This document shows, piece after piece, positions 11,023 to 21,189 of a stretch of 64,000 nucleotides of DNA (position 1 is its first letter; every line of letters begins with the position of its first letter). The notes beneath the pieces were generated by a model that was given only the letters and a program-made list of their open reading frames with translations, was not told the origin of the DNA and did no database searches. The stretch comes from Budorcas taxicolor (Eukaryota > Chordata > Mammalia > Artiodactyla > Bovidae), in NCBI RefSeq assembly GCF_023091745.1, contig NC_068912.1, positions 72,465,067 to 72,529,066 on the forward strand, read 5' to 3'. Both the position numbers and the translations under genes were made by a program.

Positions 11023-11690
11023 TTCTATTGTCATTTATTACAAGATCTTGAATGTAGTTCCCTGTGCTACACAGTAGGGTCTTGTTCTTTATTCACCCTC
11101 TATATACTAGTTACATGTGCTAATTTCAAACTCCCAGTTCTTCCCTACCCTAGCCTTCCCCTGCTTGGTGACCAAAAGTCTGCTCTATGTCTGTGAGTCT
11201 GTTTTTGCTTCATACATATGTTCATTTATATCATAGTTTAGATTCCACATGCAAATGATATACGTTATATATGGTACCACTTACTATGATAATCTTTAGG
11301 TTCAGCCATGTTGCTGCAAATAACATTATTTCATTCTTTTTAATACACACATATTCACTGTGTGTGTACATGTGTAGCATCTTTATGGATTCACTTGTCA
11401 ATAGACATTTAGGTTGTTTCCCTGTCTTGGAACAGTGCTGCTATGAACATAGGGGTGCATGTATCTTTGCTAATTATGCATTTTCTGAGTGTATGTTCTG
11501 GAGTGAGATTGCTGGATTATATGGTAACTCTATTTTTAGTTTTTTTGAGGAACCTCCATACTCCACCACAGTGGCTGCACCAATTTACATTCCCATCAAC
11601 AGTGTAGGAGAATTCCCTTTTCTCTACTTGTTCTTTAGTATTTATAACTTGTAGACATTTTAAGGAAGGCCATTCTATCAAGTGTGAGGT
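11023..11690 (-). mobile_element. L1 3' end, antisense
   Basis: Reverse-oriented L1 3' UTR and end of ORF2. In order: 'ccctgtgctacacagtaggg', 'tctgtgagtctgttttt', 'gattccacatgcaaatgat', 'atgttgctgcaaataac', 'ggattgctggattatatgg', 'gaacctccatactccac'. An open frame of 127 codons on the plus strand (11271-11654) is antisense to the LINE and has no meaning of its own. Confidence 0.85.
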
Positions 11691-11771
11691 TTGAATTAAA
11701 TATTTTAATTCTTGCCCCTAGTAGATCTTTCACAAAGTCCAGCTAATTATTAATTCAAAATACTTTACATT

Positions 11772-11993
11772 GGGCTTCCCAGGTGCCTCAGTGGTAAGGA
11801 ATCTGCCTACTAATGCAGGAAACACTGGAGACATGGGTTCAACCCTTGGATAGGGCAGATCTCCAGAAAAGAAAATGGCAATGCCTCTCCAATAGTATGA
11901 TTGCCTGGGAAATCCCATGGACAGAGGAGTCTGGCTGGCTACAGTCCATTGGGTCTCAAGGAGCTGGAGATGACTGAGTGACTGAGCATACGC
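11772..11993 (+). mobile_element. Bov-tA SINE
   Basis: Starts at gggcttccc and keeps the usual order of head, 'gggttcaaccctt' (a changed B-box region), 'gaaatcccatggacag' and the 'gactgagtgactgagc' end. Several internal small insertions (for example near 11822 and 11890) mark it as older than the copies at 3577 or 32040. Confidence 0.92.
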
Positions 11994-13321
11994 ATCTAGC
12001 CTTACTGCCTATATAAGTTCCATCACTGAGTGTCAGGTTTATATTACGGAACATTTAGGATGTTTTTGCCTAGGTCCTTATGTTTTATGGTTAGAGAAAT
12101 CTTGTCAAACATATTCTAAGCTATCCTCCCCAAACTTATGAGAACAATACTAATATGGAGAGGCATGAAGGTCAGGCCAAATGTGATGCTGGTATGAAGC
12201 ACCTAGAAATGAAATAGTGAGAGCAAAATTTTAATCCAAGAGTGAAGAAAGAGAGTCAGTAAAGTAGCAGCCAGTGCCATCTTTGTAGATAGGCAATGAT
12301 TTCAATCAAATTTCCATCTCAGGATTTTGAGGCCAGAAATTTTGGGTGCTTTTCAACATGAAATAATAAAATACATCAGGCTAAAGTTGTGTCATGTCAT
12401 TCATGGGGTGCAGATATATAGCTTGCAGATAAGCCTTAATCAATAACAGTAGACTGATGGAACAAGACACTAGTTTTTGTCACATTTTTTTTCTATTTCC
12501 TCAATAAATTGTTCACTCTGTTACTAGAATCAACTTGTGGAACATCAATTCTCTGTTTAAAAAAATCACAGAATTTATTTATTTGTTTCCTACTATAAAA
12601 CTATAGTCAGAGTTCATTCAAATCCTTTCAATACCCACACAAATCTGAATATGTAGAGTTTGGGATTAAGACAACTACATCAAGAATAAAAATAACAAAA
12701 TAGTAAAAAAAAAATAAAAATAAAAAAAGGATGATGTAACTAAATTGACAAAAGCCACAAGTGGCCCATCCAAACTTCACCTCAGTGAGCAAAGGAATCT
12801 CACCCACTTGGATGAATAGAATGATCTTGCCCTATTCACTGAAGTATACCCATAGTACCAAAGATACAGTCCCTATATCTAGTAAACCATCTTTCACAGA
12901 AGACAGATGGTGTTTTTTGAAATGGTAGTATATTCCTTCCATTCGTCTACTACTATTTCATGACTGTAGATACCAGGGGGAAAAGAGGGGAGGGGGACAG
13001 GCACTGGCTACACTATGCTCCCAGAGGTAAAATGCTATAACAGAGAAAACAACTCTGATAGTGAAAGAGACTGTAATTATTACTCCACTTCACCTGGTGA
13101 TTATTAAACAAATAGAGCTAGAAAACTGAGATGTGAATTCTGAGAGATAATATAGATTAGACCTGCGAAATTACTACAGATCTAAAAATAGTTTATATAT
13201 ACAAGATAAACTATCCAACATTGAAAAGAAACAAGGTTCTTTACAGCCTTGCAAGAAATAAGCCACTAAACTACTAAATTACACTTTCAGAAAGTATCTA
13301 TTTAAATATATACTACAGCCC
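11994..13321. other. Unassigned sequence
   Basis: No gene candidate. An A-rich run (about 12703-12728) might be the tail of a decayed retroposon, but no body is recognisable. No named repeat family seen. Confidence 0.45.
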
Positions 13322-13527
13322 ATATGGCAGTAGTAAAAAACACACCTACCAACACAGAAGACATGAGAGATGCCAGTTCAATTCCTGGGTTGGAAAGATC
13401 CCCTGGAAGAGGGCATAGCAACTGACTCCAGTATTCTTGCCTGAAGAATCCCATGAACAGAGGACCCTAGCGGGCTATGGTCCATATGGTTGTAAAGAAC
13501 GAGACACAGCTGAAGTGATTTAGCACA
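13322..13527 (+). mobile_element. Diverged Bov-tA SINE
   Basis: The head is eroded, but 'gttcaattcctgggttgg', 'aagatcccctggaagagggc', 'gactccagtattcttgcctg' and 'gaatcccatgaacagaggac' are clear. The 3' end reads 'tgaagtgatttagcac'. It is among the more mutated SINEs in the window. Confidence 0.88.
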
Positions 13528-13906
13528 TATTATAGCCCACCAAGAAATTGTGGGTTCTCTTAATAGCGAAGTAGTCTAGCATTAACTAAGGTACTCATTT
13601 ATACTACTACTAGGTATTTATTGTGAAAAAGTGTATTGAACATGGGTCAATAATACAGACAGAATTGCTCATTTCCTGGATAACAGAACCTAGGAGAGAG
13701 ATAATTCTGAAACAAATAAACAGATTCATTATACAAATATTGATGTGTTGAATACAAAAAGCCAGTTAAATCTAGACATAGGTATAATAGATACATGAAA
13801 ATATATAAAGAGATAACAGGTAAAAAAACATTTCTATTAATAATGTGCATATAAAACTTCCTATTTTAACAGATGCTGAGAAATGAGAGTGCAATCGAGG
13901 TCTTCA

Positions 13907-14170
13907 GAAGGACTGATGCTAAAGTTGACACTCTAATACTTTGGTCACCTGATGTGAAGAGTTGACTCTTTAGAAAAGCCCCTGATTCTAGGAAAGATTG
14001 AAGGCAGGAGAAGGGGATGACAGAGGATTAGATAGATGGTTGGATGGCATCACTGCCTCAATGGACATGAGTTTGAGCAAGCTCCAGGAGATGGTGAAGG
14101 ACAGGGAAGCCTGGCATGCTGCAGTCCATGGAGTTGAAAGAGTTGGACATGACAGTGCAAATGAACAACA
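13907..14170 (+). mobile_element. BovB 3' end, older subfamily
   Basis: Sense-strand end of BovB. 'ggactgatgctaaag', 'actttggtcacctgatgtga', 'ggatggcatcactgcctcaa' and 'gcatgctgcagtccatgg' follow in order, closing with an 'aatgaacaaca' tail rather than (ctgaa)n. Coding frames are broken. Only ~265 bp were copied. Confidence 0.88.
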
Positions 14171-14604
14171 GTATAAGTCTATACTTCTGTTACAATTCAT
14201 AGCTTGTACAACAAAAGTATCCTACTGTATTTTTATGAAAAGGTAAACAAATGAACAGTTCAATCAATAGCACTGTGTCTATCATGAATTTATAATGCTC
14301 TAAGGAACAAATAATGCAATTATAAATGAAAATTTCATAAAGAGTTAAATAAATTTTTAAGAGTCCAAATATGTTAGGAGAATATAAAATAAGTCTTTCA
14401 GTTATTGGCAGTTAAAGAAAATGGAGTACATTGACCATTATCACTTAATTTAACATAACTGAGTCAAATCTACCTTGCTTTTATTTCCTATTTGTAGCAA
14501 TCATTTATTCCTTTAAGTTACTATTTTTCCACCGATTTTTGGATTAAGTGACTTTAAAAAATAAATTTGTTATAGCTCCTTTGTTGACTTACTAACTATT
14601 AGCT

Positions 14605-15957
14605 ACTGGAAAAGGTCATTTTCATTCCAATCCCAAAGAAAGGCAATGCCAAAGAATGCTCAAACTACTGCACAATTGCACTCATCTCATACGCTAGTAA
14701 AGTAATGCTCAAAATTCTCCAAGCCAGGCTTCAGCAGTTCATGAACCATGAAATTCCAGATGTTCAAGCTGGTTTTAGAAAAGGCAGAGGAACCAGAGAT
14801 CAAATTGCCACATCTGCTGGATCATCAAAAAAGGAAGAGAGTTCCAGAAAAACATCTATTTCTGCTTTATTGACTATGCCAAAGCCTTTGACTGTGGATC
14901 ACAATAAACTGTGGAAAATTCTTCAAGAGAGAGGAATGACAGACAACCTGACCTGCCTCTTGAGTAACCTCTATGCAGGTCAGGAAGCAACAGTTAGACT
15001 GGACATGGAACAACACACTGGTTCCAAATAGGAAAAGGAGTACGTCAAGGCTGTATATTGTCACTCTGCTTATTTAAAGTATATGCAGAGTACATCATGA
15101 GAAACGCTGGGCTGGAAGAAGCACAAGCTGGAATCAAGATTTCTGGGAGAAATATCAATCACCTCAGATACGCAGATGACAACACCCTTATGGCAGAAAG
15201 TGAAGAGGAACTAAAAATACCTCTTGATGAAAGTGAAAGAGGAGAGTGAAAAAGTTGGCTTAAAGCTCAACATTCAGAAAACGAAGATCATGGCATCTGA
15301 TCCCATGACTTCATGGGAAATAGATGGGGAAACAGTGGAAACAGTGTCAGACTTTATTTTGGGGGGCTCCAAAATCACTGCAGATGGTGATTGCAGCCAT
15401 GAAATTAAAAGACACTTACTCCTTGGAAGGAAGGTTATGAACAACCTAGATAGCATATTGAAAAGCAGAGGTTTTACTTTGCCAACAAAGGTCTGTCTAG
15501 TTAAGGCTATGGTTTTTCCAGTGGTCATGTATGGATGTAAGAGTTGGACTTGAGGAAAGCTGAACGCCAAAGAATGGATGTTTTTAAACTGTGGTGTTGG
15601 AGAAGACTCTTGAGAGTCCCTTGGACCGCAAGGAGATCCAAGCAGTCCATCCTAAAGGAGATCAGTCCTGGGTGTTCATTGGAAGGACTGATGCTAAAGC
15701 TGAAACTCCAATACTTTGGCCAGCTCATGTGAAGAGTTGACTCATTTGAAAAGACTCTGATGCTGGGAGGGATTGGGGGTAGGAGGAGAAGGGGACAACA
15801 GAGGCTGAGGTGGCTGGATGGCATCACCAACTTGAAGGATATGACTTTGAGTGAACTCCGGGAGTTGGTGATGGACAGGGAGGCCTGGCGTGCTGTGATT
15901 CATGGGGTTGCAGAGAGTCGGACACGACTGACCAACTGAACTGAACTGAACTGAACT
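14605..15957 (+). mobile_element. BovB LINE, 5'-truncated (~1.35 kb)
   Basis: Starts inside the RT domain (aaaggtcattttcattccaa) and runs to the (ctgaa)n tail at 15936-15957. All expected blocks are in order. No target-site duplication was found. Near-consensus in most segments but with small frameshifts, so probably of intermediate age. Confidence 0.95.
14705..15553 (+). pseudogene. BovB reverse transcriptase, frameshifted
   Basis: RT fingers and palm in several frames: QAGFRKGRGTRDQIA early, NLYAGQEATVR at about 14970, the catalytic YADD box at 15169-15180, then GLKLNIQKTKIMAS and ITADGDCSHEIKRHLLLGRK. Frame changes occur near 14810 and 15030 and at an extra base near 15215. The protein would be about half the length of a whole BovB polyprotein, with no endonuclease domain. 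Confidence 0.9.
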
Positions 15958-16235
15958 CTTCTTATGTTCTTTTGAGATTGTTTTAGGATTTATATTTTAT
16001 TGTTTAATTTATCAATGACTAATTTTAATTATATTAAATTAATTCACACATTGTATAAAAACTCTTTGCTATAGTTCAATTTCTTCCCTTCTGGATTTTG
16101 AGCTACTGCTCCCATATATTTTGCTTCTACACATGATATAAACTTTTCAATATATTGCTATTATTTTTACATTAAACATTCAATTATGTTCTGAAGTGAA
16201 TTAAGTAATAAAGATAGTCATATATTTACAAATGT

Positions 16236-17275
16236 GTTCAGTTTAGTTCAATGCAGTTGCTCAGTCATGTCCGACTCTTTGCCATCCCATGAACCACAGC
16301 ATGCCAGGCCTCCCTGTCCATCAGCAACTTCCAGAGTTCACCCAAACTCATGTCCCTTGAGTCGGTGATGCCATCCAACCATCTCATCCTCTGTCATCCC
16401 CTTCTCCTTCAGCCTTCAATCTTTCCCAGTATCAGGGTCTTTGCAAATGAGTCAGCTCTTCGCATCAGGTGGCCAAACTGGAGTTTCAGCTTCAACATCA
16501 GTCCTTCCAATGAACACCCAGGACTTTAGGATGGACTGGTTGGATCTGCTTGCAGTCCAAGGGACTCTCAAGAGTCTTCTCCAACACCACACTTCAAAAA
16601 CATCAATTGTTCAGCGTTCAGCTTTCTTCACAGTCCAACTCTCACATCCATACATGACCACTGGAAATACTATAGCCTTGACTAGATGGACTTTGTTGGC
16701 AAAGTAATGTCTCTGCTTTTCAATATGCTATCTAGGTTGGTCACACCTTTCCTTCCAAGGAGTAAGTGTCTTTTAATTTCAAGGCTGCATTCACCATCTG
16801 CAGTGATTTTGGAGCCCCCCAAAATAAATTCTATCACTGTTTCCCCATCTATTTGCCATGAAGTGATGGGACCAGATGCCATGATCTTAGTTTTCTGAAT
16901 GTTGAGCTTTAACCCAACTTTTTCACTCTTCTCTTTCACTTTCATCAAGAGGCTCTTTAGTTCTTCTTCACTTTCTGCCATAAGGGTGTTGTCATCTGCA
17001 TATCTGAGGTTATTGATATTTCTCCCAGCAATCTTGATTCCATCTTGTGTTTCTTCCAGCCCAGCATTTCTCATGATGTGCTCTGCATATAAGTTAAATA
17101 AGCAGGGTGAGAATATACAGCCTTGACGTACTCCTTTTCCTATTTGGAACCAGTCTGTTGTTCCAAGTCCAGTTCTAACTGTTTCTTCCTGACCTGCATA
17201 GGTCAGGTGGTCTGTCATTCCTCTCTCTTTCAGAATATTCCACAGTTTATTGTGATCCACAGTCAAAGCCTTTAC
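16236..17275 (-). mobile_element. BovB LINE, 5'-truncated, antisense
   Basis: Reversed tail (gttcagtttagttcaatgcag) at the left, then the 3' region and RT domain, ending near the reversed 'aaggctttgac' segment. Beyond 17275 the sequence changes to L1-like. The tail is less regular than in younger copies. Confidence 0.94.
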
Positions 17276-17278
17276 CAT
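16682..17278 (-). pseudogene. BovB reverse transcriptase fragment with YADD
   Basis: About 198 codons are open on the minus strand. They contain KGVRQGCIFSPCLFNLYAEH, YADD (16991-17002, followed by Asn where many copies have Thr) and KLNIQKTKIMASGPITSW. Part of the thumb is missing: after DHLT the frame jumps straight to YAGQE, a deletion of about ten residues. There is no start and no endonuclease half. Confidence 0.88.
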
Positions 17279-17289
17279 TTCTTTAATCC

Positions 17290-17765
17290 TTTGTGTAGCT
17301 TCATATTTCCGCTTTAAACTACTGTGCTTCTGCTTGAAGGACTCCCTTTAACATTTTGTTTTTTATATATTGCAGAACTTCTGATGATGAACTCTAGGTA
17401 TTGTATGTCTGAAAAATTCTTTATTTCTCCTTTGTTTTTGAAAGACATTTTCACTTGGTTTAGTATTCTATGTTGACAGAATTTATAGTACTTTAAAGGT
17501 GTTATTGTATTGTCTTCTCACTTGCATTGTTTCCAACAAGAAAAGTGCTGTCATCCTTTGATTCTGTATACAAAATTTGCCTTTCCTCTGGCTTCTTTTA
17601 AGATTTTTTTCTTTATATCTCATATTTAGCAGTGTGCTTGTTGATGCTTTTTAACATAGTTTTTTTCATATTTCTAATGCTCAAGATTTTGTTTTTTGCT
17701 ATTTAACTTCTGGGGTCTGTACTGTTATGGTTTCCATCCAATATTAAATAGTTTCAACCTTTGTC
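17290..17765 (-). mobile_element. L1M-type fragment, antisense
   Basis: 'cttctgatgatgaactc', 'aaaattctttatttctcc', 'tttctaatgctcaag' and neighbouring segments resemble the antisense of an old L1 upstream region that also appears at 25479-25790. It is diverged and has no coding frame. Confidence 0.5.
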
Positions 17766-17775
17766 ATTGCTGTTT

Positions 17776-18516
17776 TGTTGTTCAGTTGTGTCTGAGTCTT
17801 TGCAGCCTCCATGTGTTACAGCACGACAGGCTCCCCTCCACTGTCTCCCGGAAATTGCCCATATTCATGTCCATTGAGGCAGTGATGCTTTTTCAAACTC
17901 CTGTCCTCTGTCGCTCCCTTTTCTTTTTGCCTTCAGTCTTTCCCAGCATCAGGGTCTTTTCCGATGAGTCTGTTCTTCACATCAGATTATCAAAGTATGG
18001 TAGCTTCAACAGCAGTCCTTCCAATGATTATTCAGTTGATTTCGTATAGGACTGACTTGTTTGATCACCTTGGAGTCCAAAGGACTCTCAGGAGTTTTCT
18101 TCAGCACCACAACTCAAAATCATCAATTCTTTGGTGTTCAGCTTTCATTATGGTCCTACTTGCAAATCTGAAAAAACCATGTGTGTTAGTCATTCAGTCA
18201 TGCCCGACTTCTGGCAACCCCATGGACTGCAGCCCACCAGGTTCCTCTGTCCCTGAGATTTTCGAGGTAAGAATAATGGAATGGGTAGCCATTTCCTTCT
18301 CTAGGAGACCTTTCCAACCCAAGGATCGAATCCAGGTCTCCTGCACTGCAGACAGATTCTTTACCCACTGAGCCACCAGGGAAGTCCCATTAAAAAACAG
18401 AACAAAAATATAATTTTAATATATGGACATTTGTCAGAAAAGTGATGTCTCTCTGTTTTTTAATATGCTGTCTAGGTTTGTCATAACTTTTCTTCCAACG
18501 ATCAAGTGTCTTTAAA
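17776..18516 (-). mobile_element. Older BovB copy split by a Bov-tA
   Basis: Antisense 3' end with the ttgttgttcagt-type terminus and subfamily traits such as 'gattattcagttgattt' and 'tttcattatggtcc'. BovB text runs to about 18180, is interrupted by the SINE at 18181-18388, and resumes at about 18420 (tttgtcagaaaagtgatgtc) until 18516. About 30 bp of unrelated A-rich sequence precedes the resumption. Confidence 0.85.
18181..18388 (-). mobile_element. Bov-tA SINE inside BovB
   Basis: Complete reversed Bov-tA from 'gtgtgttagtcattcag' to 'agccaccagggaagtccc'. The reversed B-box region reads gggatcgaatcc-like at about 18321-18332. It separates the two parts of one BovB, so it is the later insertion. 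Confidence 0.93.
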
Positions 18517-19853
18517 AATGTTATTTTTTAAAGTTAGTCTGTATTCAAATTATTCAAGGAACCTAAGATGAAGAGATTAATAAAGTCATTATTTCATGTC
18601 CTAGAGAGTGAAAGTAAAATACTAGGTATCTACAAAGCAATATATTGTATGCAATTATTCCTTTTCAAACTAGTACATGAGAGTATATGTCTTTTCATTA
18701 ATAACCCACATTTGCACACAAGGAACTAAGTATTGGATAATTCTAAAAGCAATTGCTTTGTGTCTGTGATTTAACTGATCACATGTGATTTTCACAGCCT
18801 GACCTTAACAAAAATTTTAAACTCAGTAACAGGTTTTCTTTCTAAGGCTGTTATTCATGGCGTAGATTCGCAAACAAAGTGAAGTGGAAAACTGAGAAAA
18901 TTCTCTAGACAATTAATATTGCTATTAGATTTGCATTACCCAGAAAATTGTATTAATTCTCTGTTTTACTTTTTATTTGTAAGCATCTGTTTATATAGAA
19001 GTTGTATATGTATATATGTGTTTTGTGAACAATTCTGTTCATATAGGGATGTAAATTTTGGTAGGCCTGTAAAATGATGCTCAAAGTACAAGAGAGTTTA
19101 ATCTTGTATTCCATTTTATATCCTTGTAATGTCATGACCAATGACATACTTGATATTGGCACGTTCAGATCTTCAAGTTTTCAAAGAAAAAAATTACTTA
19201 TTATTTTCTGTCAGAAAACCAAATTTTGGAAAAAAGAATAAATTATCAGAAAAAATAATAATGTTTATGTACTGAAACCCTTAAATGTCTATCATTATGC
19301 TAATTCTGATTCTCCATTTCAAAGTTATAGCTATTAGGGCATGTAAAGCTTATACATGTGAAATATTCCAAGCCATAAAAATAAACAAAAAGGACTGCAT
19401 TATGAAATTAAAGATTAGAATGAGAGTATTTCTCATAAAGAATAATTCTCACCTTGAATCATGCATGAAGTAAAAATCAATAAAATAATGTGAGACAACC
19501 ATGCAAGTCTTCTTTTAATGGATTGTGTCTTAATAAACACCACATTCATTAAAAACCTTCATCCAAATACATTATCTACACCTTCACCATGCCACTTTAC
19601 TCTGATTAGAAAATTTCACTTTATCAAAGCATGAAAAATGGTTGTGAAAGGAACAGAATACTAAAATATTTTCTACTGTCTGTAAACTAACATGTTTTTC
19701 ACTCTACTTGAGAACATCTAAAAAGTAGGGAAATATTTTTATAGCTTTGAATTCTCTTCAGAAATATTTCTAAATTTAGACTTTGCCAATGCTCAGTAAT
19801 GTAAGTAACAAATATATAATACTCATGAAAAATACTATCAATAGCATAAATCT
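18517..19853. other. Unassigned AT-rich sequence
   Basis: No named repeat and no gene. Frames of 60-70 codons at 18953-19162 (minus) and 19285-19473 (plus) lack domains or signals. Confidence 0.45.
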
Positions 19854-19864
19854 ATAATGTGTAT

Positions 19865-20006
19865 CAGTTCAGTTCAGTTCAGTCACTCAGTCATGTCCGA
19901 CTCTTTGCAACCCCATGAATTGCAGCACGCCAGGCCTCCCTGTTCATCACCATCTCCCGGAGTTCACTCAGACTCATGTCCATCGAGTCTGTGATGTAAT
20001 CCAGTC
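19865..20006 (-). mobile_element. Very short BovB 3' insertion with 11 bp duplication
   Basis: Only ~142 bp of the BovB 3' end was copied, in antisense, with a four-unit cagtt-type tail. The target-site duplication ataatgtgtat is perfect at 19854-19864 and 20007-20017. This shows it is a complete insertion event and not the remnant of a longer one. Confidence 0.93.
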
Positions 20007-20035
20007 ATAATGTGTATAAGTAATAATATAATGCT

Positions 20036-20078
20036 GTTCAGTTCAGTTCAGTTCAGTCACTCAGTCGTGTCCAACTCT
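20036..20078 (-). mobile_element. Minimal BovB 3' stub (~43 bp)
   Basis: Four gttca units followed by 'gtcactcagtcgtgtccaac' and nothing further of BovB. It lies 30 bp from the stub at 19865-20006 in the same orientation. No target-site duplication could be seen, so it may be an aborted insertion or a local copy of the neighbour's tail. Confidence 0.8.
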
Positions 20079-20487
20079 ACTGTACATGTATATAAATCTC
20101 TCCCTTAATGAGTTTTTTTTTTCCATTTAAGAGCAAAATAATTAGTTCCATTAACTAATTGAAAAACAGATAAGGAGATAAATATAGATATAGTTTTATT
20201 ATTTAGTTCATTGCTTGTTTCATTGTTTTAGTTCCTAGGAGGGAAAAATAATCTTTGATTAAAGGAAAACAAGAGAAAATTCAGTTTCTAGATTGCTGGC
20301 TTACTTTCCATTACAGGAAAAACATTTTATTAGATTTTTTTCAAGTGAGATAATATTAGCAATGTGTTCATAAGTTTCTGAAATATTTGTGCAGTTTTCT
20401 ATACATTCCTGTCAGCAATAAACGTATTGTCTTGCAAAGTGGAAAAGAAAGTAAACTATATTTTGAAAATTATCTAAGCAAGTTATA
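20079..20487. other. Unassigned AT-rich sequence
   Basis: Nothing recognised except short T and A runs. Confidence 0.45.
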
Positions 20488-20681
20488 AGGTGGCTCAGAC
20501 GGTAAAGCTTCTGTGTACAATGCAGGAGACCCAGGTTTGATCCCTGGGTTGGGAAGGTCCCCTGGAGAAGGAAATGGCAATCCACTCCAAGACTATTGCC
20601 TGGAAAATCCCATGGACAGAGGAGCCTGGTGGGCTACAGTCCACGGGGTCGCAAAGAGTCGGACACGACTGAGCGACTTCA
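20488..20681 (+). mobile_element. Bov-tA SINE, near consensus
   Basis: The first ~12 bases of the head are missing and the rest is close to consensus. It has ggtttgatccctggg as B-box region, 'gaaaatcccatggacagagg', then 'gtcggacacgactgagcgac'. Low divergence suggests a young insertion. Confidence 0.94.
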
Positions 20682-21189
20682 CTATAGTCATTGTTCATAG
20701 TGCTTTATCAATGTTTTCTCTTTACTACTAATTTCAATTAGCGATTATTTAGAAACTCATACACATATAGGATGCTACATACGGGGGCACAATGCTTGTG
20801 TAAATCATGCTACAAGTTCTTACATAGCACAAAATTTTACAATATAGTTATAATTTCAAAACAGTAAAAATGCTAATATGGAAATATTTAAATTGAGAGG
20901 TGCACTAAGAAAATTTTTATAATAGTCATTTCTTTTTCAGTAATAAATCCAGTATTAATACTATTTCACATATCAAAAACACAGAAATTAACAAAAAAAG
21001 GTCAAGTTTTTGCCCCTCAAAGATTTTCCTTCCTATAGAGGGAAAATATAGTAAAAAATAAAGTCATAAGACAATGAATGCTACAAAGAAAATGAAAATG
21101 AAATTAGGAAAGAGACTAGTCTCTGAGGAAGTGATATAAGTACAAACAGAATGGAATGAGGACAAATAAAGATGAAATTATTGGATATG
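20682..21189. other. Unassigned AT-rich sequence
   Basis: No gene or repeat recognised. Confidence 0.45.

Noticed and set aside
11271..11654. 127-codon plus-strand frame with hydrophobic segments
   Set aside because: It lies wholly inside an antisense L1 3' end; the reading direction is opposite to the LINE and the same text recurs in other L1 copies.
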